A stretch of 36,383 bases of DNA, from the NCBI GenBank assembly GCA_022616055.1, contig JAKEFM010000099.1:1-36383 (forward strand), written 5' to 3'. The position numbers and the translations under genes were made by a program. Shown here in pieces: positions 8,191 to 16,562 of the stretch. The DNA is from Planctomycetota bacterium. GTDB taxonomy: Bacteria; Planctomycetota; UBA1135; JAKEFM01. How positions within the stretch are numbered: position 1 is the stretch's first letter; each line of letters starts with the position of its first letter. The notes beneath the pieces were generated by a model. It had not been told where the DNA came from and did no database searches. It was given only the letters and a program-made list of their open reading frames with translations.

Positions 8191-10014
8191 TCACCCCGCC
8201 GCTTCCCCGTCGGCGCCCGGCTTCGCCCGCGCGACGTCGGGGCCGAGCCACTCCCTGAGGAGGCGCCGCGCCGAGGGGGTCGCGTCCGGGTCGACCTCGA
8301 TCTTCATCGTCCGCCGGGGGTCGGGGCGGACCCGCACCGCGATGCGGTGGAGGCGGTCGTGCCGGAAGAGGGCGAGGTCGACGGTCCCTCCGGCCTTCTT
8401 CGACCGGAAGATCGTCCGCCAGTTCTTCGCGGTGACGCGCTCGCCGTCCGCCGCGAGGAGGAGGTCCTCGCGGTCGAGCCCCGCCTCCTCCGCCGGCGAG
8501 CCGGGCAGGACGTTGACGACCCGCGGGGCCTCCCCCCGCTCCTCGATCTCGATCCCGAAGGAGCCGACGATCTTGCGAACGTACTTCCCCTCGTCGTCCT
8601 TCTTCGTCCGGGGGATGCGCCGCACGCGAAGGCCGGCGGGGCGGAGGATCCGGTCGAAATCCATCTCGCGGGTCCCCTCGACGTAGTCCCGGAAGAACCT
8701 CGAGAGGTCGACCTGCGCGACCTCCGCGGCCGCGGCCTGGAAGGCCCCCTCGGGGAAGCCCTCGGGCGCCGGGGCGAACCGCTCCATCAGGAGGCGGAAG
8801 ACGTCGTCGAGGGAGCGCTTCCCCCCCGTCCGGACCCGGATCTCGAGGTCGAGGGCGAGCCCGACGAGGGAGCCCTTCGTGTAGTAGTCGGTGAACTGGT
8901 TGAGGAGGTTCGCGTCGTCGCGGCTGTAGGGGCGGTGCCAGTGGGCCTGCGTCCAGGTCTCCCACGAGGACTCCTTGACCGACATCCACCCGCGCCCCGG
9001 CATGTCCGCCAGGCGCTCCATCGCGCGCCCCATCCGCCGGAGGAACTTCGCGTAGTCCCACACCCCCCCGCGCCGGAGCGAGAGGGGGGCGTAGTAGTCC
9101 GTGAGCCCCTCCGCCACCCACAGCTCCGTCGTGTGGACCTCCCGGGCGTAGTCGAAGGGCCCGAGCCCCTTCGGCCGGATGCGCTTGACGTTCCAGAGGT
9201 GGAAGTACTCGTGCGCGGCGACGTCGAGGATCCGGTCGTAGTCCTCCGGGTCCTCCCCGTCGAGGTAGACCGGGAGCGTGAGGTGGGTCGAGTTGGCGTG
9301 CTCGAGGGCGCCCCCCCGGGCGATCGTCGGGTGGAGGTGGAGGAGGAACCAGTACTCGCGGAAGGGGAGCCCGCCGAACAGGTCCGCGAAGACGGCCGCC
9401 ATCTTCCGCAGGTCGCGCGCCAGCCGGAGCCGGTTCCTCTCCTCCTTCCCGTAGGGATGGATCACGACGTGGTGCGGCCGCCCGGCCGTCGTGAACCGCT
9501 CGTGGAGGAAGCTCCCGACCTCGACCGGCGCGTCGATGAGGGCGTCGTAGCTCTCGGCCCGGAAGAGGTCCCCCTTCCCGGCGGAGTCCAGCCCCGTCGC
9601 GATCTTCCAGCCCGGCGGGCACTGCACGCGCAGCGTGCACGGAGCGTCGGTCCCCCCGAGGACGTAGAGGAAGAGGGTGCCGCCCGTCAGGTGGGCGTGG
9701 GTCGCGTCGAGGCTCGAGGCGATGCAGGAGACCGTGTTCCCGTAGCAGCGGTACCGGATCTCGACCGTGCGCTCTCCCGGGCAGGCGATCCGCCAGGTCT
9801 GCTTGTCGGTCTTGCGGAAGCGCAGCGCCTTCCGCGCCCCCCGCGCCTCGAAGCGGGAGACGTGCTTCGCCGAGTCGAGGACCTCGTAGGCCCCCGGGAT
9901 CCAGGCCGGCATCGCCACCTCGAGGGGGTCGGCGGGGACCCCCTCGACCCGCATCGTGACCGAGAAGAGGTGGGAGGCGGGGTTCTCCCACTGGACCTCG
10001 TAGTGCACGCGCAT
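8191..10014 (-). CDS. M61 (glycyl aminopeptidase) family metallopeptidase with PDZ domain
   Basis: Encodes 607 residues from ATG 10014. The N-terminal beta-rich domain begins MRVHYEVQWENPASHLFSVT, typical of M61. The zinc site is intact: HEYFH at residues 268-272 and the third ligand in WVAEGLTDYY (Glu302), with the M61 hallmark LWNVKRIRP just after HEYFH. A PDZ domain follows at about 490-575 (VLPGSPAEEAGLDREDLLLA). The family removes N-terminal glycine or alanine from peptides. No signal peptide is evident, so it is probably cytoplasmic. It lies 23 nt downstream of pepP on the same strand and is probably co-transcribed, suggesting joint peptide turnover. Its stop codon directly abuts the tRNA-Val. 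Confidence 0.9.
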   Translation of the reverse strand: MRVHYEVQWENPASHLFSVTMRVEGVPADPLEVAMPAWIPGAYEVLDSAKHVSRFEARGARKALRFRKTDKQTWRIACPGERTVEIRYRCYGNTVSCIASSLDATHAHLTGGTLFLYVLGGTDAPCTLRVQCPPGWKIATGLDSAGKGDLFRAESYDALIDAPVEVGSFLHERFTTAGRPHHVVIHPYGKEERNRLRLARDLRKMAAVFADLFGGLPFREYWFLLHLHPTIARGGALEHANSTHLTLPVYLDGEDPEDYDRILDVAAHEYFHLWNVKRIRPKGLGPFDYAREVHTTELWVAEGLTDYYAPLSLRRGGVWDYAKFLRRMGRAMERLADMPGRGWMSVKESSWETWTQAHWHRPYSRDDANLLNQFTDYYTKGSLVGLALDLEIRVRTGGKRSLDDVFRLLMERFAPAPEGFPEGAFQAAAAEVAQVDLSRFFRDYVEGTREMDFDRILRPAGLRVRRIPRTKKDDEGKYVRKIVGSFGIEIEERGEAPRVVNVLPGSPAEEAGLDREDLLLAADGERVTAKNWRTIFRSKKAGGTVDLALFRHDRLHRIAVRVRPDPRRTMKIEVDPDATPSARRLLREWLGPDVARAKPGADGEAAG

Positions 10015-10037
10015 CGATCGTCCCGCCCGGGCGAGGG

Positions 10038-11354
10038 CTACGCCGCGCAGGCGGCCTCGACCTCCTCCACCGTCTTGGGCGCCTCCGACGTCAGGACCTC
10101 GCGACCCTCGGGGGTGACGAGGACGTCGTCCTCGATCCGGACCCCGAGGCCCCGGAACGCGGCGGGGACCTCGGCGTCGTCCTCGGCGACGTACAGCCCC
10201 GGCTCGACCGTGAGGATCATCCCGGGCTCGAGCCGGCGCGCCGCGCCGCCGACGAAGTAGCGCCCGACGTCGTGCACGTCGAGCCCGAGCCAGTGGCTCG
10301 TCCGGTGCATGAACCAGCGGCGGAACGCCCCCTTCTCGATCAGCTCCTCGAGGGCGCCGCTCAGCCAGCCGAGCGCGAGGAGCCCCTCCGTGAGGCAGCG
10401 GACGGAGGCGCGGTGCACGTCGTCGAAGGGGACGCCGGGGGCGACGGAGGCGATCGCCTCCTGCTGGGCCCGCAGGACGACCTCGTAGAGGGCGCGCTGC
10501 TCCGGGCTGAACCGCCCGCCCACGGGGAACGTGCGGGTCACGTCCGAGGCGTAGCAGTCGACCTCCGAGCCGGCGTCCAGGAGGAGGAGATCGCCCGGCT
10601 CGAGGCGCCGGGAGTTCTCCGTGTAGTGGAGGACCGTCGCGTTCGGCCCCGCGGCGACGATCGAGGGGTAGGCCGGACCGCTCGCCCCCCCCTGCCGGAA
10701 GGCGAAGTCGACGAGCGCCTCGATCTCCCACTCGTGCCGCCCCGGCCTCGCCTCCCGCATCGCCCGGCGGTGACCCTCCGCGGTGATCGCGGAGGCCCGC
10801 CGGACCCGCTCGATCTCGTCCTGCGTCTTCCGCAGGCGCATCTCGTGGAGGATCTCGCCGGGGTCGACGATCGTCCCGGGCGCGTGGACCCCGAACCTCC
10901 CCTTCGTCCGCAGCCACCCCAGCCACCCTCCGACCCGCGCGTCGAAGACCGGCTCGCCGCCGAAGCGGTAGAGGAGCCTCGGGGCGTTCCCGAGGAGCTT
11001 CGGAGCCTCCTCCTCGAGCGCGGAGATCGGATGCGCCTCGTCGGCGCCGTAGAGGTCGCGGGCCCCTTCGACGCCCGACCGCCGTCCGGTCCAGATCTCC
11101 TGCTCGCGGTCGCGGGGCCGGACGAAGAGGACGAATCTCCGCTCCCGCTGCGGGCAGAAGACGGCGACCGACTCGGGCTCGGGAAAACCGGTCAGGTAAT
11201 AGAAGTCCGAGGAGGGGCGGAACTTGAACTCGACGTCGTTGCTCCGCCTCTGGATCGGGTTGTTCGGGAGGATCGCGACGCCCCCCTCCATCCGTCGCAT
11301 GAACTCCTCGCGCCGGGTCCGGGCGGCGCTCAGGGAGGACGAATCGGGGAACAT
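10038..11354 (-). CDS. pepP: Xaa-Pro aminopeptidase (M24B family)
   Basis: Encodes 438 residues. ATG 11354 is preferred because the PepP N-terminal helix (ARTRREEFMRRMEGGVAILP) follows at once; an internal ATG at 11309 has a better ribosome binding site but would cut this helix. The N-domain motif SSDFYYLTGFPEPESV is clear. The pita-bread catalytic domain has all metal ligands: LLDAGSEVDCYASDVTRTFP (two Asp), HRTSHWLGLDVHDVG (His), TVEPGLYV and GVRIEDDVLVT (two Glu). It cleaves the N-terminal residue before proline. No ribosome binding site precedes 11354, but TATGGT on the minus strand (11371-11366) ends 11 nt upstream, suggesting a leaderless message. Confidence 0.92.
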   Translation of the reverse strand: MFPDSSSLSAARTRREEFMRRMEGGVAILPNNPIQRRSNDVEFKFRPSSDFYYLTGFPEPESVAVFCPQRERRFVLFVRPRDREQEIWTGRRSGVEGARDLYGADEAHPISALEEEAPKLLGNAPRLLYRFGGEPVFDARVGGWLGWLRTKGRFGVHAPGTIVDPGEILHEMRLRKTQDEIERVRRASAITAEGHRRAMREARPGRHEWEIEALVDFAFRQGGASGPAYPSIVAAGPNATVLHYTENSRRLEPGDLLLLDAGSEVDCYASDVTRTFPVGGRFSPEQRALYEVVLRAQQEAIASVAPGVPFDDVHRASVRCLTEGLLALGWLSGALEELIEKGAFRRWFMHRTSHWLGLDVHDVGRYFVGGAARRLEPGMILTVEPGLYVAEDDAEVPAAFRGLGVRIEDDVLVTPEGREVLTSEAPKTVEEVEAACAA

Positions 11355-11365
11355 GGGGGGGGAGA

Positions 11366-11371
11366 ACCATA
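11366..11371 (-). promoter_or_regulatory. -10-like box TATGGT ahead of pepP
   Basis: On the minus strand TATGGT is followed by 11 nt of mostly pyrimidines and then the ATG at 11354. This fits a -10 box for a leaderless or near-leaderless transcript. The gap 11355-11501 holds no gene. Confidence 0.35.
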
Positions 11372-11501
11372 GTGGGACCAGGGAGCGCCGTAAAGCGGAC
11401 CCGACCTCGTCCGCGCGGAACTGCGAGAGCCGGACCAAGGCTCCAACCAACTGTCAGACCAAGGCATACGGCGAGCCCATGATCCGGGAAGCGCGCCCGC
11501 C

Positions 11502-11957
11502 TCAGCCCTTCACGAGGGCGCCGAGCAGACCTCGGCCTACCCCGCGGCTCAGGAATCCGAAGTGGAGGATACCGAAGAGGAGGTCCGCGCAGCCGAAGGC
11601 GAGAAACACCTTCGGCACCCCCCCGCCGAAGAGGGTGACCGCGATCACGTAGATCCCGCCGACGAAGCGGATGACGGTCGCCGCGGCCGCGGGCCGCAGC
11701 GTCCGTTTCACCTCGATCGCCGCGACGAGGTGGAAGAGCCCGAGGGCGGCCATCAGCAGCCCGCAGAAGCGCAGCGCGTATCCCTCGCGGATCTCCCCCA
11801 TCCCGAAGAGCGCCGCCGTCCGGTGCAGGTCGAAGAGCGGCCCGATGGAGGCGAGGGCGTCGTAGACCGCGCCCGCGAGGAGGGAGAAGCGCAGGCCGCC
11901 GTATCGGGGAGGCGGGGGAGAGACCGGCGGAGCGATCGCCGCAGGGGAGACGTCCAC
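11502..11957 (-). CDS. small four-helix integral membrane protein, unknown function
   Basis: Encodes 151 residues from GTG 11957. After a Pro-rich N-terminus (about 18 residues) come four hydrophobic segments: about 22-42 (LRFSLLAGAVYDALASIGPLF), about 62-82 (LRFCGLLMAALGLFHLVAAIE), about 93-113 (VIRFVGGIYVIAVTLFGGGV) and about 115-138 (VFLAFGCADLLFGILHFGFL). This layout resembles small DUF4345/DoxX-like membrane proteins, but I cannot name the family from sequence alone. There is no clear ribosome binding site. It is on the same strand as pepP, 147 nt upstream, so co-transcription is possible but not shown. Confidence 0.6.
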   Translation of the reverse strand: MDVSPAAIAPPVSPPPPRYGGLRFSLLAGAVYDALASIGPLFDLHRTAALFGMGEIREGYALRFCGLLMAALGLFHLVAAIEVKRTLRPAAAATVIRFVGGIYVIAVTLFGGGVPKVFLAFGCADLLFGILHFGFLSRGVGRGLLGALVKG

Positions 11958-12146
11958 GTCAGGCGGATCGGGTGGGCGGGACTATGGTGCTCCCCTCCGC
12001 CGCGGGCAACGCCCCGACTCGCCCCGAGGTGAATTCGAGCCGGGCGGGGAGCGGGGGGGAGCCGCTACAATCGGCCCCGTCGGACCCGATCCCCGCGCGC
12101 GACCGGCCGCGGCCGAGGGGCGGGGCGGGCCCGCGGAGAACCTTCC

Positions 12147-12683
12147 ATGGCGAAGACCGCCGAGATCCGCTCCGACTCGACGATGGCCGAGATCCTCAAG
12201 GCGTACCCGGGGGCGCAGCGGGCGCTCTTCCAGGGCTACCACATCGGGGGATGCTCCTCCTGCGGCTTCCAGCCGACGGACACCCTCGAGCAGGTCCTGA
12301 AGAATCACAACGTCCTCGACGTTCCCGGAGCGATCGCCTTCATCCAGAAGTGCGACGAGATGGACCGCCGCCTCCAGATCCCCGCCAAGGAGGTCGCGGA
12401 CTGGCGACGGCGCGAGGCGCGCCTGCGCCTGATCGACGTCCGCTCCCCCGAGGAGCAGACGCTCGCGCGGATCGAGGGGGCGACGCTCTTGAGCGGCGAG
12501 AACGTCGACGAGATCCGTGCCCTCCCGAAGGACACGCCGATCGTGTTCCACTGCCACCACGGGATGCGCTCCCTCGACGCGGCGGCCTACTTCGCCGGCC
12601 ACGGGTTCACGGTCGTCCGCTCCATGTCGGGCGGGATCGACGCCTGGTCGCGGGAAGTCGATCCGACCGTCCCGCGCTACTGA
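12147..12683 (+). CDS. DUF1858-like domain fused to a rhodanese domain
   Basis: Encodes 178 residues from ATG 12147, with GGAG (12135-12138) 8 nt upstream. Residues 1-70 resemble the small DUF1858/ScdA N-terminal-type domain: STMAEILKAYPGAQRALF, then a CxxC in GGCSSCGFQPTDTLEQVL. Residues 85-178 form a rhodanese domain with LIDVRSPEEQ (about 93-102), active-site loop HCHHGMRS (Cys136) and GGIDAWS near the end. Rhodaneses carry persulfide sulfur on the active cysteine; the N-terminal CxxC could pass sulfur or bind iron, which is inference. A possible TACAAT -10 lies at 12065-12070. The acyl-CoA dehydrogenase gene follows after 64 nt. Confidence 0.85.
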   Translation: MAKTAEIRSDSTMAEILKAYPGAQRALFQGYHIGGCSSCGFQPTDTLEQVLKNHNVLDVPGAIAFIQKCDEMDRRLQIPAKEVADWRRREARLRLIDVRSPEEQTLARIEGATLLSGENVDEIRALPKDTPIVFHCHHGMRSLDAAAYFAGHGFTVVRSMSGGIDAWSREVDPTVPRY

Positions 12684-12747
12684 TTCTTCGCCGTCCCCGA
12701 TCCGGCGGGCTCCGCACCCGCTTCCGCACCCCAACCGAGGAGGACCG

Positions 12748-13995
12748 TTGACCGTCAATCTGACCGCGGAGGCGCTCGTCTGGCAGAAGATCGCGCGCGA
12801 GGTCGCGGAGGAATACGTCCGGCCCAGAGCCGCCGAGTGCGACCGGAAGGCGGTCTACAACTTCGAGGGGATGACGGCCGCGGGGGAGGCCGGGCTCCTC
12901 TCCGTCTGGATCCCGAAGGAGTACGGCGGCGCGGGGGCGGGGATCCTCTCGCTCGCCGTCGTCGTCGAGGAGCTCGCCCGCGCGGACTCGGGGTTCGGCG
13001 TCGCCTTCGCCGTGAACGCCCTCGGCTCCTTCCCGCTCCTCGTCGGGGGGACAGAGGAGCAGAAGCGGCGCTACCTCCCGCGGATCGCCAAGGGAAAGGC
13101 GCTCATCTCCTTCGCCCTCTCCGAGAAGAACGCGGGCTCCGACGCCCAGTCCCTGCGCGTGCGGGCGATCGAGGACGGGGACTCCTACGTGATCCACGGG
13201 GAGAAGAAGTGGAACACGGGCGGCCCCGTCTCCGACCTCTTCACCGTCTTCGCGGTCACCGACCCCTCCTCGAAATCGCGGCGGATCAGCGCCTTCCTGG
13301 TCGAGAAGGGGACGCCGGGCCTCGAGATCGGGAAGGTCGAGCCGGCGATGGGGATCCGGACCATCCCGGTGAGCGAGACGCACTTCAAGGGGGTGCGGGT
13401 CCCGAAGACCCAGCTCCTCGGCGGGGTCCCCGGCCTCGGGTTCGCCCACGCGATGAAGACCCTCGACTGGGCGCGGCCCGGCGTCGCCTCCCAGGCGGTC
13501 GGCGCGGCGCAGGGGGCGCTCGACTACGCCCTCGTCTACGCGAACCGCCGCCAGGCCTTCGGCGCGCCGATCTCCTCGTTCCAGATGGTCCAGAAGATGC
13601 TCGCCGACATGGCGATGAAGACGGAGTCCGCCCGGTGGCTCGTCTACGCCGCCGCCTCCGCCGTCGACCGCCAGGATCCCGCCCTCACGAAGATGTCGGC
13701 GATGGCGAAGTGCTACGCCTGCGACATCGCCGTCGAGGTCGCGACCGACGCGGTCCAGGTCTTCGGCGGGTACGGCTTCATGGAGGACTACCCCGTCGCG
13801 AAGTTCTACCGCGACGCGAAGATCCTCCAGATCTACGAGGGGACGAACCAGATCCAGCGCCTCGTCATCGCCCGCAACCTCATCAAGGAGGTCGCGGGCC
13901 TCGCCCACCTCGACGCCTACATCCCGAAGGAGGTCCAGCGGGACCACCTCCCCGCCGCCGAGGGGAGGGTCCCGCAGGGCACGCCGGGGGCGTGA
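12748..13995 (+). CDS. acyl-CoA dehydrogenase
   Basis: Encodes 415 residues. TTG 12748 is chosen because GAGGAGG (12737-12743) sits 4 nt upstream and the helical N-terminus starts there. Domain order is standard: N-terminal helices with PKEYGGAGAG, the FAD-binding beta domain with SFALSEKNAGSDAQSLRVRA and GEKKWNTGG, then the C-terminal helical bundle with RRQAFGAPISSFQMVQKMLA and QVFGGYGFMEDYPVAKFYRD. The catalytic base is probably the Glu of QIYEGTNQIQ (about 371), the position used in medium/short-chain enzymes. It would oxidise an acyl-CoA with transfer to ETF. No ETF or thiolase gene is adjacent. The C-terminal 30 residues are an extra polar tail. Confidence 0.93.
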   Translation: MTVNLTAEALVWQKIAREVAEEYVRPRAAECDRKAVYNFEGMTAAGEAGLLSVWIPKEYGGAGAGILSLAVVVEELARADSGFGVAFAVNALGSFPLLVGGTEEQKRRYLPRIAKGKALISFALSEKNAGSDAQSLRVRAIEDGDSYVIHGEKKWNTGGPVSDLFTVFAVTDPSSKSRRISAFLVEKGTPGLEIGKVEPAMGIRTIPVSETHFKGVRVPKTQLLGGVPGLGFAHAMKTLDWARPGVASQAVGAAQGALDYALVYANRRQAFGAPISSFQMVQKMLADMAMKTESARWLVYAAASAVDRQDPALTKMSAMAKCYACDIAVEVATDAVQVFGGYGFMEDYPVAKFYRDAKILQIYEGTNQIQRLVIARNLIKEVAGLAHLDAYIPKEVQRDHLPAAEGRVPQGTPGA

Positions 13996-14072
13996 ATCCC
14001 AACGGGCCCTCCCGGGGCTCCGTACCACGGGGGCCGCCTCGCCCCCCCGACTCGAATCGGAGGTCCACCCCG

Positions 14073-15197
14073 ATGACCCCGACCCGGCGCGAGTTCCTCG
14101 CGCAGTCCAGCCTCGCCGGCGCCTTCCTCGCTCTAGATCCGCGCCGCGCCTTCCCCCGACAGGAGAAGGAAGCGCCCGGCCTGCGCCTTCTCATCCTCGG
14201 CGGCACCGCGTTCCTCGGACCGGAGATCGTCGCGGCGGCGAAGACCCGCGGCTGGACGATCACCCTCTTCAACCGGGGGAAGACCAACCCCCACCTCTTC
14301 CCCGAGCTCGAGAAGCTCCACGGGGATCGCAACGGCGACCTGAAGTCGCTCGAGGGACGGAAGTGGGACGCCGTGATCGACACCTCGGGCTACGTCCCCC
14401 GGCACGTCCGCGACTCGGCGACCCTCCTCAGGGACGCGGTGAAGCACTACGTCTTCATCTCGACGATCTCCGTGTACGAAGAGTTGTCGAAGCCCGGGAT
14501 GGACGAATCCGCCCCGGTGGCAAAGCTCGCCGACGAGACGACGGAGAAGGTGACGGGGGAGACCTACGGCGCCCTGAAGGCGCTCTGCGAGAAGGCCGCG
14601 CAGTCCTCGATCCCCGACCGCACGACGGTGATCCGCCCCGGGCTCATCGTCGGGCCGGGGGACTCCTCGGACCGCTTCGCCTACTGGCCTGTCCGCGTCG
14701 ATCGCGGAGGCGAGGTCCTCGCGCCGGGGGACCCGCAGGACCCGGTCCAGTTCATCGACGTGCGCGACCTCGCGGAGTGGACCGTCCGCACCGTCGCGGA
14801 GGGGACCCTCGGTGTCTTCAACGCGACCGGGCCGACGGAGCCCCTCCCGATCGGTGCCCTCCTCGAGGCCTGCAAGAAGGCGAGCGGGAGCGACGCCACC
14901 TTCACCTGGGTGGACGCCGGGTTCCTCGGAGAGCAGAAGGTCTCCCCCTGGTCGGACATGCCGGTCTGGATCCCCCCCGTCGGGAAGGAGGCCGGAGCCT
15001 CGCGCGTCTCCTCCGCCCGGGCCCTCGCGAAGGGACTCGCCTACCGGCCGGTCGAGGAGACGGCGAAGGACACCCTCGCCAGGTGGAAGAGCCAGCCCGA
15101 GGAGCGCCGCGCGAAGCTCCGGGCGGGGATCTCCCCCGAGCGCGAAGCCGAGGTCCTCCGCGCCTGGCACGACAAGATCGGGGCGAAGAAGGGGTGA
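14073..15197 (+). CDS. Tat-exported NAD-dependent epimerase/dehydratase-like protein
   Basis: Encodes 374 residues from ATG 14073, with GGAGG (14059-14063) 9 nt upstream. The N-terminus is a twin-arginine signal (TRREFLAQSSLAGAFLAL). The mature part is an extended short-chain dehydrogenase: nucleotide loop LILGGTAFLGPEIV (about 44-57), FISTISVYEE (about 128-137) supplying the Ser/Thr, and YGALK (about 165-169) matching YxxxK. VIRPGLIVGPGD is typical of the epimerase family. Related Tat-tagged NAD epimerases occur in planctomycetes and acidobacteria; folding with bound NAD before export would explain Tat use. The substrate is unknown. The stop overlaps the GTG start of the next gene (GTGA). 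Confidence 0.85.
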   Translation: MTPTRREFLAQSSLAGAFLALDPRRAFPRQEKEAPGLRLLILGGTAFLGPEIVAAAKTRGWTITLFNRGKTNPHLFPELEKLHGDRNGDLKSLEGRKWDAVIDTSGYVPRHVRDSATLLRDAVKHYVFISTISVYEELSKPGMDESAPVAKLADETTEKVTGETYGALKALCEKAAQSSIPDRTTVIRPGLIVGPGDSSDRFAYWPVRVDRGGEVLAPGDPQDPVQFIDVRDLAEWTVRTVAEGTLGVFNATGPTEPLPIGALLEACKKASGSDATFTWVDAGFLGEQKVSPWSDMPVWIPPVGKEAGASRVSSARALAKGLAYRPVEETAKDTLARWKSQPEERRAKLRAGISPEREAEVLRAWHDKIGAKKG

Positions 15198-16537
15198 GGG
15201 AGCCCCGGCGGGGCGACCGAGGCCCCTTCCTCGGCTACCCCCTGCTCCGGAGAGTCGTCCCGGTCGAGCCCGCCGAGGTCCGGGGGCTCCTCTGGTCCGC
15301 CGCCTACTTCTTCTCCCTCCTCGCCGGGTACTACCTCCTCCGGCCCGTGCGCGACGCGATCGGGGCGGAGGACCGGCGCAACCTCTCCCTCCTCTTCTTC
15401 GGGACCCTGGGCGGGACCCTCGTCACGAACCCCCTCTTCTCCGCCCTCGTCGCGCGCTTCCCCCGACGGAAGTTCCTCCCCTCGGTCTACCACTTCTTCG
15501 CGGCGAACCTCCTCGTCTTCTACCTCCTCCTCGGCTCCTCCTCCGCGGGCGCGGCCGCCTGGGCGGGGCGCGCCTTCTTCGTCTGGCTCAGCGTCTTCAA
15601 CATGTTCGTCGTGTCGGTCTTCTGGGGATTCATGGCCGACCTCTTCCGGAGCGGACAGGGGAAGCGCCTCTTCGCGTTCATCGCCGGAGGGGGGACGCTG
15701 GGAGCGATCGCGGGGTCCTCCTCCGCGGCCGCGCTGGCGGGCGCGATCGACCCGGCCCTCTTCCTCCTCCTCGCGGCCGGGATGCTCGAGGCCTGCGTCC
15801 TCTGCATCCACCGGCTCGTCCGCCTCTTCGGCCTCGAACGGGAGGAGGGGGGGAAGGCGCCGGCCGAGACGGGTTCCCTGCATGAGAGGGCCGGCCGTCT
15901 CGGGGTCCGCGACTTCCTCGCCGGGATCCGCCTGTTCGCCGCATCCCGCTACCTCCTCGGGATCGGGCTCTTCGTCCTCGCGGCGACCGTCGGGGCGACT
16001 TTCATCTACTTCCAGCAGGCCGGGATCGCGGAGGCCGCCTTCCCCGACCGCGGAGCCCGGACGGCCTTCTTCGCGCGGATCGACCTCTTCGTGAACCTCC
16101 TCACCGCCACCTTCGAGTTCCTGCTCACGGGCCGCCTGCTGACCCGCATCGGGGTCGGGCCCACCCTGTCGATCTTCCCGGCCCTCACCGCGGCGAGCAG
16201 CCTCGCCCTCGCCCTGTGGCCCTCCTCCGCCCTGCTCGTCGGGGTCCAGACCCTGCGCCGGGGGGCGGAATACGGGATCGCGCGGCCGGCCCGCGAGGTC
16301 CTCTTCACCGTCGTCCCGCGGGAGGAGAAGTACGCGGCGAAGAACTTCCTCGACACGTTCGTCGTCCGGGCCGGCGACGCGATCGCGGCGACCGTCGACC
16401 GGGCGCTCCCGAAGTCGGGGATCGGAGAGCGGGCCGTCGCCGCCGCGCTGTGTCTCCTCGCCGCCGGGTGGGTCCTCCTCGCCCTGGCGCTCGGCCGAAG
16501 GCAGGACGCGCTCGCGCGCAGGGGAGGGGACGCCTAG
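15194..16537 (+). CDS. NTP/ATP-ADP translocase-like (Tlc/MFS-type) membrane protein
   Basis: Encodes 447 residues from GTG 15194, overlapping the epimerase stop by 4 nt. About 11-12 hydrophobic helices are visible. The first helix and loop read AAYFFSLLAGYYLLRPVRDAIG, close to the signature of ATP/ADP translocase-type carriers (Y-LL-P-RD). VFWGFMADLFRSGQGKRLFAFIAGGGTLGAIAGS (about 145-178) is the conserved segment after helix 4. ARPAREVLFTVVPREEKYAAKNFLDTFVVRAGDAI (about 358-392) is also typical of this group. Well-known members exchange nucleotides in intracellular bacteria and plastids; many free-living bacteria carry this divergent branch with unknown substrate. Coupling to the epimerase suggests joint expression. 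Confidence 0.7.
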   Translation: MREPRRGDRGPFLGYPLLRRVVPVEPAEVRGLLWSAAYFFSLLAGYYLLRPVRDAIGAEDRRNLSLLFFGTLGGTLVTNPLFSALVARFPRRKFLPSVYHFFAANLLVFYLLLGSSSAGAAAWAGRAFFVWLSVFNMFVVSVFWGFMADLFRSGQGKRLFAFIAGGGTLGAIAGSSSAAALAGAIDPALFLLLAAGMLEACVLCIHRLVRLFGLEREEGGKAPAETGSLHERAGRLGVRDFLAGIRLFAASRYLLGIGLFVLAATVGATFIYFQQAGIAEAAFPDRGARTAFFARIDLFVNLLTATFEFLLTGRLLTRIGVGPTLSIFPALTAASSLALALWPSSALLVGVQTLRRGAEYGIARPAREVLFTVVPREEKYAAKNFLDTFVVRAGDAIAATVDRALPKSGIGERAVAAALCLLAAGWVLLALALGRRQDALARRGGDA

Positions 16538-16562
16538 GCGCTGTCGCCCGCGGGAGGGGGAG

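Noticed and set aside
10038..11450. Longer pepP start at 11450
   Set aside because: The extra 32 residues precede the conserved PepP N-terminus and have no ribosome binding site; 11354 matches family length.
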